Origin: Amphibacillus jilinensis Y1
Lineage (GTDB): Bacteria > Bacillota > Bacilli > Bacillales > Amphibacillaceae
Reading direction: 5' to 3'
Length of the DNA: 64,000 nt
NCBI RefSeq assembly: GCF_000306965.1
Contig: NZ_JH976439.1
Span: forward strand, 124,124 to 188,123
In this document: one piece after another, positions 1 through 9,289 of the stretch
Position numbering within the stretch: the stretch's first letter is position 1
Layout: each line of letters begins with the position of its first letter
The notes under the pieces: generated by a model
The model's database searches: none
What the model saw: only the letters and a program-made list of their open reading frames with translations
What the model was told of the DNA's origin: nothing
Translations under genes and position numbers: made by a program

Positions 1-1210
1 CCGTATTTGGCATCACCCCCGCATTTCCTGCCACAACATAATATTCATTGTCGCTAAGTGTTATCGCTTCGTGTGTACCAAGTGCATTGAAATGCGTATT
101 CGATAGGAAGCCAATCCTGCGATCTTCGTCTGTTTTGAACGCAGATTGATAAGCATAGACATCTCCCTCTGTTTGCTCAAGGGTTGTCTCCATAAATTCA
201 ATATCTTGCTGTTCTTTTTCTATAGGGTTATTTGGATGTGAAATATATTGAAAGCTATACGGATAGACAGCTTCCGTATTTTCTTCGACATTATAATACG
301 AACTGTACAAAACACTCGTCGTAACAAATACGGCAAGTAATAATATACTGAGCAAATAAATGACATGAGCATGTGAATTGCCTTTGGCTTGTAAATTCGA
401 TACAAATAACATATTTGTTTTTTTGTAATACGAGGCGCTTTTTTGCAATCTCCGAATCGTAAGCCAGATTCCTTGGGTTAATACAATATAAATCGTCATT
501 AACAGACTGATAAACAACATAATAATATAAACAATGCCTAAGCTTTCAACAACATCTGGGCTAACTTTGAGAGGTAGTAATAAAACTGCACTCACTAAGA
601 TGGATAAAAGAAGCCTCCATGGCGTTGGACGTATTAATTTTTCCTGTGTGACATCTGCTTTTAACAGTTGTACAGCTTCTTCCTTCTTGATAAATCGTGT
701 CGTTATTTTGGAAACAATTAAAAATAAAACACTAAATAAAATGAATGTCATGGCAATAGCTTGTACAGGTACATACATGCCAAAGCTATCTGCCTCTAAG
801 ATATTTTTAACGACCATTAAAAACAGAGGAGAAACGATTAATCCAACAACAATCGCTGTTATAGTTGCAGTAAAAGCAATCAGCATATTTTCTCGGAATA
901 CCATTTTCTGCACTTGCTTCGTCGATGCTCCAGAAATGATAAAGACGCCAAGGCTTTTGGTTTTCTTCTTTAAAAAAGCCAGCATCGAATAAATAATAAA
1001 AACAAAAGAAAAAATATAGACAATCATACTACAAAGAATCATGACGATTCCAAGTGTACTATTCGGATCGATGGCTTCCATCATTGGATGAAATGCAATA
1101 ATCAAAAAAAAGAAAAAAACTAAAATAGAAAAGACGCTGCTCAGAAAATAGGAAATATAGGTACATTTATCCCGTACTATATTTTGAATGACAATATGAT
1201 TAAAGCTCAT
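1..1210 (-). CDS. Bce-type ABC transporter permease (partial, N-terminal ~403 residues)
   Basis: An open frame starts with ATG at 1210 and runs off the left edge without a stop. The translation begins MSFNHIVIQNIVRD and shows a hydrophobic segment near residues 20-40, then three more (about 55-75, 105-125, 150-170), an SKxITxRFI(R/K)KEEA-like cytoplasmic linker, further membrane segments, and the start of a large extracellular domain. This is the layout of BceB/FtsX-type permeases of antimicrobial-peptide detoxification pumps. The start overlaps the stop of the ATPase gene by 11 bp, which implies translational coupling. It is the last visible gene of a response regulator-kinase-ATPase-permease operon. 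Substrate specificity cannot be read from the sequence; bacitracin-like or lantibiotic peptides are usual for the family. The C-terminal part lies outside the window. Confidence 0.85.
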   Translation of the reverse strand, partial: MSFNHIVIQNIVRDKCTYISYFLSSVFSILVFFFFLIIAFHPMMEAIDPNSTLGIVMILCSMIVYIFSFVFIIYSMLAFLKKKTKSLGVFIISGASTKQVQKMVFRENMLIAFTATITAIVVGLIVSPLFLMVVKNILEADSFGMYVPVQAIAMTFILFSVLFLIVSKITTRFIKKEEAVQLLKADVTQEKLIRPTPWRLLLSILVSAVLLLPLKVSPDVVESLGIVYIIMLFISLLMTIYIVLTQGIWLTIRRLQKSASYYKKTNMLFVSNLQAKGNSHAHVIYLLSILLLAVFVTTSVLYSSYYNVEENTEAVYPYSFQYISHPNNPIEKEQQDIEFMETTLEQTEGDVYAYQSAFKTDEDRRIGFLSNTHFNALGTHEAITLSDNEYYVVAGNAGVMPNT

Positions 1211-1961
1211 GATAACCACCGCCCAGAAATGTCAGTGTATCTACAATTTCTTGATAGAATTGCTGCTTGTGGTCACCCTTCTGTATTTCATTGTAGAGCA
1301 TCCCGTCTTGCATAAAAATCACACGCTCAGCAAAGCTGGCAACATACGGATCATGTGTGACCATTAATAAAGAGGTTTGAAACGTTTCGTGAATGGATTG
1401 AAATAGCGTCATCACACTATTGGCTGCTTTAGAGTCCAGATTCCCAGTCGGCTCATCTGCTAATAATAGACTAGGCTGATGAATAACTGCTCGTGCAATG
1501 GCCACACGTTGCTTCTGTCCCCCTGAAATCTCAAAGGTTCTCTTCTTCATTATTTCTTCAATCCCTAAAAACTTAACGACTTCTGCTAAACGGGATGTCA
1601 TTTCCTTTCCATTCACTGCATCGAGTGTCAATGGTAATAAAATGTTCTCTTCTACAGTTAATGTGTGAACCAAGTTAAAATCTTGAAAAACAAAACCCAA
1701 TTCACTTCGTCGAAACTTTGCAAGATCTTCATCATTCAGTTCATATGGATCTTTTTGATTAATTGTCATAGAACCATTTGTCGGACGGTCTATCGTTGAT
1801 ATACAATTTAAAAATGTCGTCTTCCCACTTCCAGATGGACCCATTACAGAGACAAATTCATTACGTTTTAGTTGAAAGTCAATGCCTTTTAACGCTTTAT
1901 AGTTCACCTCTCCCACATAATCTTTATGGAGTTGTTGAACATTTAAAATGATATCTGACAT
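1200..1961 (-). CDS. Bce-type ABC transporter ATP-binding protein
   Basis: This 253-residue ABC ATPase has Walker A GPSGSGKT (about residues 41-48), signature SGGQKQR, Walker B LLLADEPTGNLD and a switch histidine in MVTHDP. It is the energising subunit for the permease that overlaps its 3' end. The frame extends upstream to 2018, but the ATG at 1961 is preceded by an AGGAGTG ribosome binding site, and the resulting length equals that of the homologous ATPase at 18729-19490. Family knowledge places it in BceAB/YxdLM-type peptide resistance transporters, which also act as sensors for their partner kinase. The roughly 120-bp gap from the kinase gene at 2080 may hold the target promoter of the response regulator. 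Confidence 0.93.
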   Translation of the reverse strand: MSDIILNVQQLHKDYVGEVNYKALKGIDFQLKRNEFVSVMGPSGSGKTTFLNCISTIDRPTNGSMTINQKDPYELNDEDLAKFRRSELGFVFQDFNLVHTLTVEENILLPLTLDAVNGKEMTSRLAEVVKFLGIEEIMKKRTFEISGGQKQRVAIARAVIHQPSLLLADEPTGNLDSKAANSVMTLFQSIHETFQTSLLMVTHDPYVASFAERVIFMQDGMLYNEIQKGDHKQQFYQEIVDTLTFLGGGYHEL

Positions 1962-2079
1962 ATATACCACTCCTGTTTTTCTTTTCAATGTTAACTTTAA
2001 TATACCGAAGTCGCCCATTCCTTAACATTTTAAAACATGACGGCAAAGTGACACTATTGACACATTCAAAACGGCTACC

Positions 2080-3075
2080 TCAATCGGCAGCCGTACGAAT
2101 ACTTTTCGAAAGTTCAATGGTAAAAGTGGTTTCTTGATCATGAGACGTTAACTCAAACGGGTGATCTAGCGTAACCAAAATCCTTTTGACTAAGTATAAA
2201 CCTATTCCTGTTGCTTCACTCCTTTTCCGTCCTTTTGAACCTGTATAGAACAAATTGAATAAGCGGTTAATCTCACTTTTTGGAATGGTTTCCCCTCTGT
2301 TACGAATTGATAACTGACCATTCCTGTAATTAATATGAACAGTAGAGTACTTCTGACCATATTTAATCGCATTACTAAGCAGTTGGTAGACAACTACTTT
2401 CATCCACTTTCGATCTGAATAAAGAATAACGTCTTCCGCTATTGCCACCTTAGGAAATAGTTCTTCCTCAATAAAGTAATCTTTTAAATCATTAATAACT
2501 TCTTGTATAATTTTCTTTAATGGCATCGCTTCAATTTTCAAATCAGATAATAATTGGGTAGAGCGGCTATACGACAAGAGCTGATTTAACGAGAAGTTTA
2601 TTTTATCGCATTCGGCTTTTACTTTCTGCCATTCTCCCAACGATTTGACGTCATTTATTTGATTCGATTGAACAAGCAATTGCATGACAGAAATAGGCGT
2701 CTTCATCTGATGCACCGCATGTGAAATAAGGAGCTGCTGTTCCTGTAAAAAATCTTGATAAGCATCCTGTTCTTTTAAGAGCAAAGAAGAAAATGCCTGT
2801 AACTGATTGGCATATGCTTTTTCTATTGGAGCATGTGGACGATAGACAAGAAAACTAGCTTGGTCCACAATTTCTTTCTTTAAATGTGTATACATTTTTT
2901 TACGACGAAGATAGCGAATAACAAGCAGACTAATTAATAAAGTGATGGCTAAAAAACTAAAATAGCCATAATGATTTTCAAAGCCATCTAATTGGTCAAT
3001 GATAAAAGGCAAGCAGATAAACGTTATCAGATACAAAAGAATAAAGCTGAGATGGTCCTTTATAAATAACGTCAT
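2080..3075 (-). CDS. BceS-like intramembrane-sensing histidine kinase
   Basis: This 331-residue kinase has two N-terminal membrane helices (about residues 8-27 and 38-55) separated by only about 10 residues, so there is no real extracellular sensor domain. That is typical of intramembrane-sensing kinases that take their signal from a partner ABC transporter. The phospho-acceptor motif is in SHAVHQMKTPISV, the N box is LLSNAIKYG, and the G2 box is GIGLYLVKRI. The start overlaps the response-regulator stop by 4 bp (ATGA-type coupling). It is expected to phosphorylate the adjacent regulator when the transporter encoded downstream engages its peptide. Confidence 0.92.
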   Translation of the reverse strand: MTLFIKDHLSFILLYLITFICLPFIIDQLDGFENHYGYFSFLAITLLISLLVIRYLRRKKMYTHLKKEIVDQASFLVYRPHAPIEKAYANQLQAFSSLLLKEQDAYQDFLQEQQLLISHAVHQMKTPISVMQLLVQSNQINDVKSLGEWQKVKAECDKINFSLNQLLSYSRSTQLLSDLKIEAMPLKKIIQEVINDLKDYFIEEELFPKVAIAEDVILYSDRKWMKVVVYQLLSNAIKYGQKYSTVHINYRNGQLSIRNRGETIPKSEINRLFNLFYTGSKGRKRSEATGIGLYLVKRILVTLDHPFELTSHDQETTFTIELSKSIRTAAD

Positions 3076-3764
3076 GCGTCTTTCTCCATTAATTGGTAGC
3101 CGATTCCCCGAATCGTCTTAAGTTCTAAGGAGGATTGGACATTTTCTAATTTTTTTCGCAATCTTTTGATGTTCACTGTGAGTGTATTTTCTTCTACAAA
3201 TCCTTCTTCATCCCATATAACAGAAAGTAGCTGCTGTCTTGTGACAACATTTGGACAAGCCTCAAAAAACATATTACAAAGCTGGAGCTCTTTTACCGTC
3301 AATACTTCCTCCTGCCTCGGTGTAGATAAACGTACTGTGTCCAAATTTAAGGTGGTATTCCCTATTTGTAATAGTCGTCGTTCTGCGTTTTTTGCATACT
3401 CTCCATAGGAACGTCGAATTTGCCCGTTAATTTTTGCTACTACGACATCCATTACAAAAGGCTTCGTGATAAAATCATCTGCACCATTTTCGATACCATA
3501 TATCTGGTCGAGTTCGCTCATTCGAGCAGACAGAATCATAATGGGACATGTGGATATCTGCCTTATTTTTCTTGACCAGTAATAGCCATCAAAGTAAGGC
3601 AGATTTATATCCATAATAACTAAATGCGGTTCTGTTTCTTGAAAAACATCCAGAACGCTTTTAAAATCTTCTATTGTGTGACACTCATATCCGTATTTTT
3701 TAAGACGATTTTTTAATGTATTAGTAATACTGATTTCATCCTCCACAATTAATATTTTATACAT
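3072..3764 (-). CDS. BceR-like OmpR-family response regulator
   Basis: The 230-residue protein starts MYKILIVEDE. It has a receiver domain with acidic pocket ED, phosphorylation aspartate in LVIMDINLP, the ILSAR and K of FITKPF, then a C-terminal winged helix (NTLTVNIKRLRKKLE, IRGIGYQL). The open frame goes up to 3875, but the ATG at 3764 has an AGGCAGGGG ribosome binding site, and the longer N-terminus reads into DNA homologous to tnsB, so it is not real. It heads the regulator-kinase-ATPase-permease operon. Only about 30 bp separate its start from a tnsB remnant, so its promoter must lie within transposon-derived DNA or has been lost. Confidence 0.93.
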   Translation of the reverse strand: MYKILIVEDEISITNTLKNRLKKYGYECHTIEDFKSVLDVFQETEPHLVIMDINLPYFDGYYWSRKIRQISTCPIMILSARMSELDQIYGIENGADDFITKPFVMDVVVAKINGQIRRSYGEYAKNAERRLLQIGNTTLNLDTVRLSTPRQEEVLTVKELQLCNMFFEACPNVVTRQQLLSVIWDEEGFVEENTLTVNIKRLRKKLENVQSSLELKTIRGIGYQLMEKDA

Positions 3765-3794
3765 AAAATCCCCTGCCTCTTTATTCTCAAAATT

Positions 3795-4010
3795 TTCATA
3801 TTTCAAACTCACCACAGTCAGCGATAATAATTTCAGGCAAATAACATGTTGGCCACAACTCAAGTGAAAAATCAATTCCGTACTGCTTATAGAACTTTAC
3901 TTTGTCAGCAACCCTATTCCCATGACGAGCCTTCTAATCCAGGATAAAGACCTTTAATAATACGTGAATACACATCAATTACCGCACCTTATAATTAACT
4001 AGTCGTCCTT
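3795..4010 (-). pseudogene. tnsB: tnsB internal fragment (decayed Tn7-like element)
   Basis: The DNA matches the middle of the intact tnsB gene at about 41790-42010 in long diverged blocks, for example AATAATACGTGAATA and ATGTTGGCCA-like stretches in the same order. A deletion of about 40 bp and many substitutions interrupt it. There is no open frame. It has the same orientation and position relative to the tnsA remnant and right end as in the intact element, so it is the stump of an older insertion whose remainder was deleted on the left, where the Bce operon now sits. Confidence 0.8.
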
Positions 4011-4134
4011 CCTTGTTATGAAACAAAACTTCTATATGTAGCATACATTGTCTGACTTCCCAATCTCCCTCTCATTTTTGGGTTTGTATTTTTATTAAGT
4101 CATCCTCTTGCCAATGCAGTCGCTGTAACTAATA

Positions 4135-4300
4135 GCTGTTTTGGTGTTCAGTTAAATTAAAGTGGTTTCGTTTCAAATCCGGTTTTAAAAAATAAATCGC
4201 TCTAGTAAGATCCATCCTTAATTTTATAATGCCCTATATCAGATCCTCTCTCTTCTTTAATCCACTTATCGACGTTAGATGTTCTTTTTCTTTTTGACAT
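4135..4300 (-). pseudogene. tnsA: tnsA 5' fragment (decayed Tn7-like element)
   Basis: The segment aligns with the 5' third of the intact tnsA (about 43560-43773), including the start region with its run of basic codons and the ATG at 4298-4300. Internal frames are broken. It is followed directly by the conserved right-end hairpin and TnsB-type sites, as at the intact copy. Confidence 0.8.
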
Positions 4301-4413
4301 AAGAACACCCCTTTGGCTAATCATAACCAAAGGGGTAAAACGGTGCAACTTTTTAAAAGCATTATAACTTTATTGTAAACAATACATCTTTTTGGCTTAA
4401 TATATTTCCACAC
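4301..4413. repeat. Tn7-like right end, degenerate copy
   Basis: The segment contains the conserved hairpin CCCCTTTGG / CCAAAGGGG followed by a site reading GGTGCAACTTTTTAAAAG and two weaker AACTTTATT-like or ACATCTTTTT-like sites. This matches the order seen at the intact right end (43776-43899). The outer boundary is uncertain; an ACA near 4413 is the best guess. Confidence 0.6.
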
Positions 4414-4550
4414 AAAGATATTCATTTTACATAACAAACTAATTTATTGTCTTCTAGGATTGTGCATATCGTAAGGATGAAATCTGAAGTTTTAGGATTA
4501 GAAATGAAAAATGAATGGTGCCCCCTTTCATAACATTTATAATCTTTCTC
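4414..4550. other. Intergenic, nothing recognised
   Basis: AT-rich DNA lies between the degenerate transposon end and the SDR stop codon. I see no open frame, clear terminator or repeat. Confidence 0.4.
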
Positions 4551-5432
4551 TTATTTATTTTCATTTTCAACAAACTTGCTAAAGTGGTTTCCCCAATGGG
4601 GTTGACTGCCGTCGATATCAGTAAAACCGTATTCTGTTGAGAGCCCCCATGTGCTCAACGATCTTCCCGATTTCCGTTCTACATTCGGATCAGCTGCTAG
4701 TGCGGCTACAGCCCTTCCGATGTAGAATGGCGTTTCGGATGCAATAAAATGCGGGTCGACTTCCGCTCCGTCCTTCCAGTTTTCTTCTGTCACTCCAAAG
4801 TGATCAAGCATCGCTTCAGACCGAAGAAAGCCTGGTGTTAATGCAACAGCGGAAACATGATGCGGTCTTAAATCTCTCGCCATCGACTCGGCCAAGTGGA
4901 TGGCAGAAATTTTGGCTAGACTATAATACATATTGCCGCGATAATTGTAATCCACACCGTCTGTAATTTCGATGACCAAACCTTGTTTTCGTGCAACCAT
5001 TAATTGAATGCCGTAATGACTTGTCAGGATATGCGAGTGTACAGCTCGTTTCTGCATCAAAAGCCCATTTTGCAGAGAATGCTCCCAGAATGGCTTCCCC
5101 CATTCTGTTAATGGGTCGCCCCCCCATACGTCATTCACCAATAAATCAAGACAACCGTCCTGTTCTTTCTCCACCCTTTCAAATAAAGTCTTCACGTCTT
5201 CCTCGACTGTATGATCGACACGAATCGGAATGCCAATTCCACCTTGTGAAGTGACCATTTCCGCCGTTTCTTCAATGGTTTCAGGTCTTCTCATACTAGA
5301 AAGATTACCTCGGGTACTTCGCCCCGTTACATAAACTGTGGCACCAGCTTCACCGAGCATCACAGCAATTCCCCGCCCGGCTCCTCTGGTAGCTCCTGCA
5401 ACAACAGCTACCCTACCTTCTAATGGTTTCAT
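4551..5432 (-). CDS. SDR-family oxidoreductase
   Basis: This 293-residue short-chain dehydrogenase/reductase has the cofactor-binding glycine motif GATRGAGRGIA at residues 13-23, followed by TGRST, which is typical of an NADP-preferring fold. LLVNDVWGG replaces the usual NNAG motif. The catalytic YSLAK (Tyr-x3-Lys) lies near residue 170, and TPGF follows. The substrate is unknown. The gene is slightly longer than classical SDRs (about 250 residues) because of a C-terminal extension with a tryptophan-rich stretch. The start has a TTGGAGAG ribosome binding site. It is divergent from a WYL-domain regulator about 100 bp away, which is the likely controller. Confidence 0.9.
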   Translation of the reverse strand: MKPLEGRVAVVAGATRGAGRGIAVMLGEAGATVYVTGRSTRGNLSSMRRPETIEETAEMVTSQGGIGIPIRVDHTVEEDVKTLFERVEKEQDGCLDLLVNDVWGGDPLTEWGKPFWEHSLQNGLLMQKRAVHSHILTSHYGIQLMVARKQGLVIEITDGVDYNYRGNMYYSLAKISAIHLAESMARDLRPHHVSAVALTPGFLRSEAMLDHFGVTEENWKDGAEVDPHFIASETPFYIGRAVAALAADPNVERKSGRSLSTWGLSTEYGFTDIDGSQPHWGNHFSKFVENENK

Positions 5433-5529
5433 TCATATCACTCTCCAATTTTGAGATAAGTATAGTATAATATTGAATGATGACATCCTTTGTCATATAA
5501 TAATTATCTTTTATAAAGGTGGGTTAAAT

Positions 5530-6495
5530 ATGCGTGCGGACAGGTTGATTACCATTCTATTGTTGTTACAAAATAGAGGGAAAATAACAACAAAGGATCT
5601 GGCTAAAGAATTGGAAGTGACTGAACGTACCATTCACAGGGATATGGAAGCACTGAGTGCAGCAAGTATTCCCGTTGTGGCTGACCGGGGGAAAACAGGA
5701 GGATGGCGATTACTTGAACAATATCGAACGAATTTAACAGGTTTAAAAGATAATGAAATCAGATCTTTGTTTATCTCACCATCCGTTGATCTGCTTAATG
5801 ATCTGGGTTTAACAAAGGATTGGGACGAAGCGCGTCAAAAGCTGCTGGCTTCAATTCCGAGTATCTTTCAGAAAAATGCCGGGGATGTGTGGGAACGAAT
5901 CCATATCGACACAAGTACATGGAGACAATCGACTAACAAAATTGAGTCTTTTAAAACGCTCCAACAAGCAATATGGGACGAAAAGAAACTGCAAATGAAA
6001 TATGAAAAGGCGAACGGAGAGATTATTGAACGAGAGGTTGAGCCGATAGGATTAGTGGCAAAAGGAAGCACATGGTACCTCATTGCCTCTGCTAACGGGG
6101 ATTTTCGTAGCTACAAAGCCTCGAGAGTGCAGTCAGCAACCATAGCAAGTGAAACATTCTCGCGACCTGCGGACTTTGATTTGGCTCATTATTGGAGAGA
6201 ATCCACACAACGGTTTATTAAAAGTCTGCCAAAATATGAAGTCGATGTTGAAATCTCTCCATCTACTATTCAACGAATAAAGTTTACCGGTCGTTTTGTA
6301 CAGGTATTAAAGATAGACTCCCCCTTAGAGAATGACTGGATTCCCGCGAAACTTTCTTTTGATACAGAACAAGAAGCTAAGGAATATATTTTAGGCTTCG
6401 GGAATCAAATAAGGATTATTCAGCCCAAAGCCTTAAAGCAGAGTATTTACGATATGGCAAAAGCGGTTATGGATTTTTATAATCAGGAAAAGTGA
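5530..6495 (+). CDS. YafY-type HTH/WYL-domain transcriptional regulator
   Basis: The 321-residue protein starts MRADRLITIL and has an N-terminal HTH_11 winged helix (LTTKDLAKELEVTERTIHRDMEAL-like, residues about 8-55). A central WYL domain follows (GLVAKGSTWYLIA, SYKASRV), then a C-terminal WCX-type extension. The open frame begins at 5473, but the ATG at 5530 has an AAAGGTGGG site and matches the normal N-terminus. WYL proteins bind small ligands or nucleic acid and usually control a divergent neighbour, here the SDR gene. The 3' end overlaps the tnsD remnant on the other strand, so the pair may have been inserted as cargo of a former Tn7-like element. Confidence 0.9.
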   Translation: MRADRLITILLLLQNRGKITTKDLAKELEVTERTIHRDMEALSAASIPVVADRGKTGGWRLLEQYRTNLTGLKDNEIRSLFISPSVDLLNDLGLTKDWDEARQKLLASIPSIFQKNAGDVWERIHIDTSTWRQSTNKIESFKTLQQAIWDEKKLQMKYEKANGEIIEREVEPIGLVAKGSTWYLIASANGDFRSYKASRVQSATIASETFSRPADFDLAHYWRESTQRFIKSLPKYEVDVEISPSTIQRIKFTGRFVQVLKIDSPLENDWIPAKLSFDTEQEAKEYILGFGNQIRIIQPKALKQSIYDMAKAVMDFYNQEK

Positions 6496-6730
6496 TTTTT
6501 TCACACCATACCCGATGAATTTGAAACTGTTCCTTTGTTTCAACAACTTCATTCAAATAGTCACTTGTTTTCGGTAATTTATTTAAATGACGCTCAAGTA
6601 GTGCAAGCCTTCTGATTTTCTTTCCAATACGACTAACATTTATATGAATGGTTTTTTTCTCCTGTAACAATTGATGAACAGCTTTGTTTATGACTGGCAT
6701 AATGGCTTTAGAGAAGGGCTTAATAACCAA
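6495..6730 (-). pseudogene. tnsD: tnsD/tniQ 3' remnant
   Basis: The minus-strand frame reads a C-terminal TnsD-like segment: a kinked-helix block INVSRIGKKI followed by ALLERHLNKLPKT. It aligns with SIVGKRLGILSNLEKHLINYP near the end of the intact TnsD at 35517-37292. Only about 80 residues remain, without the zinc-binding and TniQ domains. It has the same orientation as the tnsA/tnsB remnants 2 kb to the left, so it probably belonged to the same decayed element. Confidence 0.7.
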
Positions 6731-6875
6731 ACCAAGGTCATTAAGCGCAACGCATTTGGTTTTAAACGTTTTGATCGATTTAGATTAAAAGTGTTATTAC
6801 ATCATCAATATAAAAATATCGACATTCGGGTCACATAAATGAGGCGTAAGCGTGTAACACACACCAACATTTGAC
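6731..6875. other. Intergenic, unassigned decayed DNA
   Basis: Short stretch between the tnsD remnant and an IS3 fragment. No frame or structure is recognised. Confidence 0.4.
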
Positions 6876-7033
6876 GATATTTTCCATTTTCATAAAGCTT
6901 CACTAATTGCAGTTTAAATTCGGGTGTAAAAGTTCGACGTTGACGTGTCATAGTAGCACGCTCCCTTAAGTTAATAGTCTAAGTTTACAAGCCCTTATTT
7001 CATCTGTCCAACTTAGTGTAGCCTATCCAGTAA
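6876..7033 (-). mobile_element. IS3-family element, 5' end fragment
   Basis: This is an inverted, nearly identical copy of the first about 155 bp of the intact IS3-family element at 11343-12579: the terminal inverted repeat, the ribosome binding site and the first codons of orfA. Homology stops abruptly around 6876, within orfA. The rest of the element is absent. Confidence 0.9.
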
Positions 7034-7147
7034 ACAGCGTTAAACACATATTATATAAAGAACAAGGTTTATCAGCATTTATAAACAACTTGTTCTTCTT
7101 ACTCTATTTTGTTAATGATGTATCATACAAAAAACAAATCAAGGTTA

Positions 7148-7600
7148 TTACGGTTTAACAGGAACACATATTTCGCAATAAGGATTGCCTACCATATTAC
7201 CGATATATTTTTCCATAATTGGTTTTATATCCATTTTATATCCGTTATTTTGTAGAGATTGAAAAATATTAGAATATGCCTTTTGAATATCCTCTGCAGT
7301 ATGTTTGACTTCATATATAAGGTATTTTCCAGCAGTAATTTGCCCTTCGAGAACTGAATCATCCACTTCTTGATAATCATTGGGAATTACAATACAAGCA
7401 TCAAATCTACAGTTATCAGGAAGTGTTGTTTCTGGATTATCTTGTGGAATTGCAAATAGAATTGCAGATTCAAGAAGATTTCTCTCCTTAGCCCACTTTT
7501 TTAGATTCTCCATTACTTCAATATTAGCAGGACCATATTGTCCAATACGTCGCATAAAAACAGTACGATAGTTTGGAAATGTCTCGACTTTGAATTTCAT
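7148..7600 (-). CDS. GyrI-like / AraC effector-binding domain protein
   Basis: The 150-residue protein consists of a single GyrI-like small-molecule-binding domain. It has an N-terminal strand with YRTVFMRRIGQYG, a central DACIVIP strand and a C-terminal half with VKHTAEDIQKAYSNIF and YCEICVPVKP. No DNA-binding domain is attached, so it is of the free-standing SbmC/GyrI type, which may sequester drugs or act on gyrase; the role here is an inference. It is a single gene with an AAGGACG-like ribosome binding site, isolated between IS remnants. Confidence 0.85.
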   Translation of the reverse strand: MKFKVETFPNYRTVFMRRIGQYGPANIEVMENLKKWAKERNLLESAILFAIPQDNPETTLPDNCRFDACIVIPNDYQEVDDSVLEGQITAGKYLIYEVKHTAEDIQKAYSNIFQSLQNNGYKMDIKPIMEKYIGNMVGNPYCEICVPVKP

Positions 7601-7807
7601 TATTTTAATCGTCCTTTCTTTTCTTATTTAGTTTGATACATTACGAATGTAGCACGCTTTAAAAATATAAACACTTTAATTTTTAAAATTTTTGAAATTA
7701 ATTAGAATTTCGGTTGGTTCTCATTTAACTAAGAACGTGTTAAAAGTTATTTTGGAGTCTTTTATATTGTTTCAAATTGTGTGATATTAGGGAGTCTATT
7801 ATATAGG

Positions 7808-7843
7808 TGTAAGCGTCAAGTAAAAATGAACACTTTTTGCTAA
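7808..7843. repeat. IS21-family terminal repeat
   Basis: TGTAAGCGTCAAGT is followed by two TGAACACTTT repeats, and the istB stop lies just inside. The same 14-bp terminus occurs inverted at 10652-10665. This is the typical end architecture of IS21 elements. Confidence 0.65.
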
Positions 7844-8430
7844 TTAATTCTGAACACTTTCTTCCTTAAATATGGATGTTCGATTCTTCATTCGATGATT
7901 GTCTTCCCCCTGAAATTGAATAACTTCTACTCGATGTAGAATCCTATCCAAAATAGCTGTGGTGATCCCTTGGTCACCTAATAAATCGCCCCACTCACTT
8001 GGTCCCTTATTTGAAGTTAATATAATAGAGGCCTTGTCATGTAAGTCATTAATGAGATGGAAAAAGAGGTTAGCTTCTCTTTGATCCATCGCCATAAACA
8101 TCAGATCATCAATAATGACCAGATTGGCGGCTCTTATTCGCTTCATCCTAATTTGGGCTTTTCGTGTGAATTCTTCAGCTTTTAAATGTCTTATCAATTC
8201 TTCCATCGTTATAAACATAACCTGATAACCTTGGTGAACCGCTTTAATCCCAAGTGCAGTGGCTAAATGTGTTTTTCCAACACCTGCTGGTCCTAACAGG
8301 ACCAAGTTATATAATTGATCGATCCAGGTTAGCTCACTTAACTGTTTTAGCTGCTTTTGACTTAAGGTTTGTTGCTCATTAAGATTGTACATCTCAAGTG
8401 TTGTGTGGGCAGGAAATGCTGCCCACTTTA
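7844..8430 (-). pseudogene. istB: istB (IS21-family ATPase) 3' part, fused to ISL3 fragment
   Basis: About 195 C-terminal residues of the IS21 helper ATPase IstB are present: FPAHTTLEMYN, Walker A GPAGVGKTHLA, Walker B LVIIDDL, sensor ILTSNK, and the C-terminal TAILDRILHR block. The N-terminal helices are missing. The frame is continuous upstream with part of an ISL3 transposase, which gives a chimeric 303-codon frame (7844-8755, ATG at 8755). The istA partner is absent. Whether the chimera is translated is unknown. Confidence 0.85.
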
Positions 8431-9202
8431 ATTGTCGTTCATTCTTACGATCATAGTCGTGGAAATTTTGTTGTACACGTCTTCGCACACGATCTAATCC
8501 ACAATAGATATATCGACAAAAATGAAAGCGATCAGCTACGATAATAGGCTTTCCTAATGCCTTTTGAACAGTTGCCTTAAAGGCGGGACTCATATCCATG
8601 ATAACGACTTCAATCTGTTGACCATGTTTTTGTAGGTAATCTTTAATCGCGTTTTTATACCGATTAGGTAGTATATCAAGAAGTTCTCTAGTGATACCAT
8701 CTGCGATAATTAGCTGATATTTTCCTTCTCTTGTGTCCCCTTTGTATTCATCCATTGCAATAAGGGCTGGAAAAGTTTCTATCTTTTTTATTTGCTCTTA
8801 TCAAAGCGTCTTACAATGGTGGAAGGCGAAGACTCGTATGTTTGTCCAACCTCTTTAAAGGTCTTTCCTTTTATTGATTTCATTGAGACCGCTTGCTTCC
8901 ATTCAATAGAAGCACGCTGGTACCATTCTACTATTGGACTTTTTTTCAGAGAATCGCTTCCCACAAGATGGACAAACATAACGACGACGCTTATACCATA
9001 ATAAAGTCATTCACTCAAACCACTTTAAATGTTTGATTTTTTGATACCTATAATCATGTACACGCTCTGTTTTAGTGTCACAAATCAGGCAACAATGAGG
9101 CGTACGGTCCATTTCTACATAAATCTGAACCGTTCCTTCACGTTCTTCACTATTCGTTATAATGTAGTCTTTTAATCCTGGTATATTCATGGTAAAATCC
9201 AT
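8430..9202 (-). pseudogene. ISL3-family transposase, broken N-terminal two-thirds
   Basis: Three out-of-phase pieces of an ISL3 transposase follow in order. First is the N-terminal zinc-finger region from ATG at 9202 (HCCLICDTKTERVHDYR). Second is the helix-turn-helix segment (KGKTFKEVGQTYESSPSTI, about 8788-8979). Third is the beginning of the DDE domain (MDMSPAFK, IIVADRFHF) that runs into IstB near 8430. Frameshifts separate the pieces. The element end, reading GGCTCTATCATATTTG on the minus strand, lies at about 9290-9320. Confidence 0.85.
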
Positions 9203-9289
9203 ATACACGAAACCCCATTCTCTACTTGTTTCTCGGCAATTCAAGTATATAAGAATGCATCGGTTGCGTGTGTTTTGTTTTTCAGAAAT

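Noticed and set aside
534..992. 152-codon plus-strand frame
   Set aside because: Antisense shadow of the Bce-type permease, whose minus-strand frame is open over the whole region.
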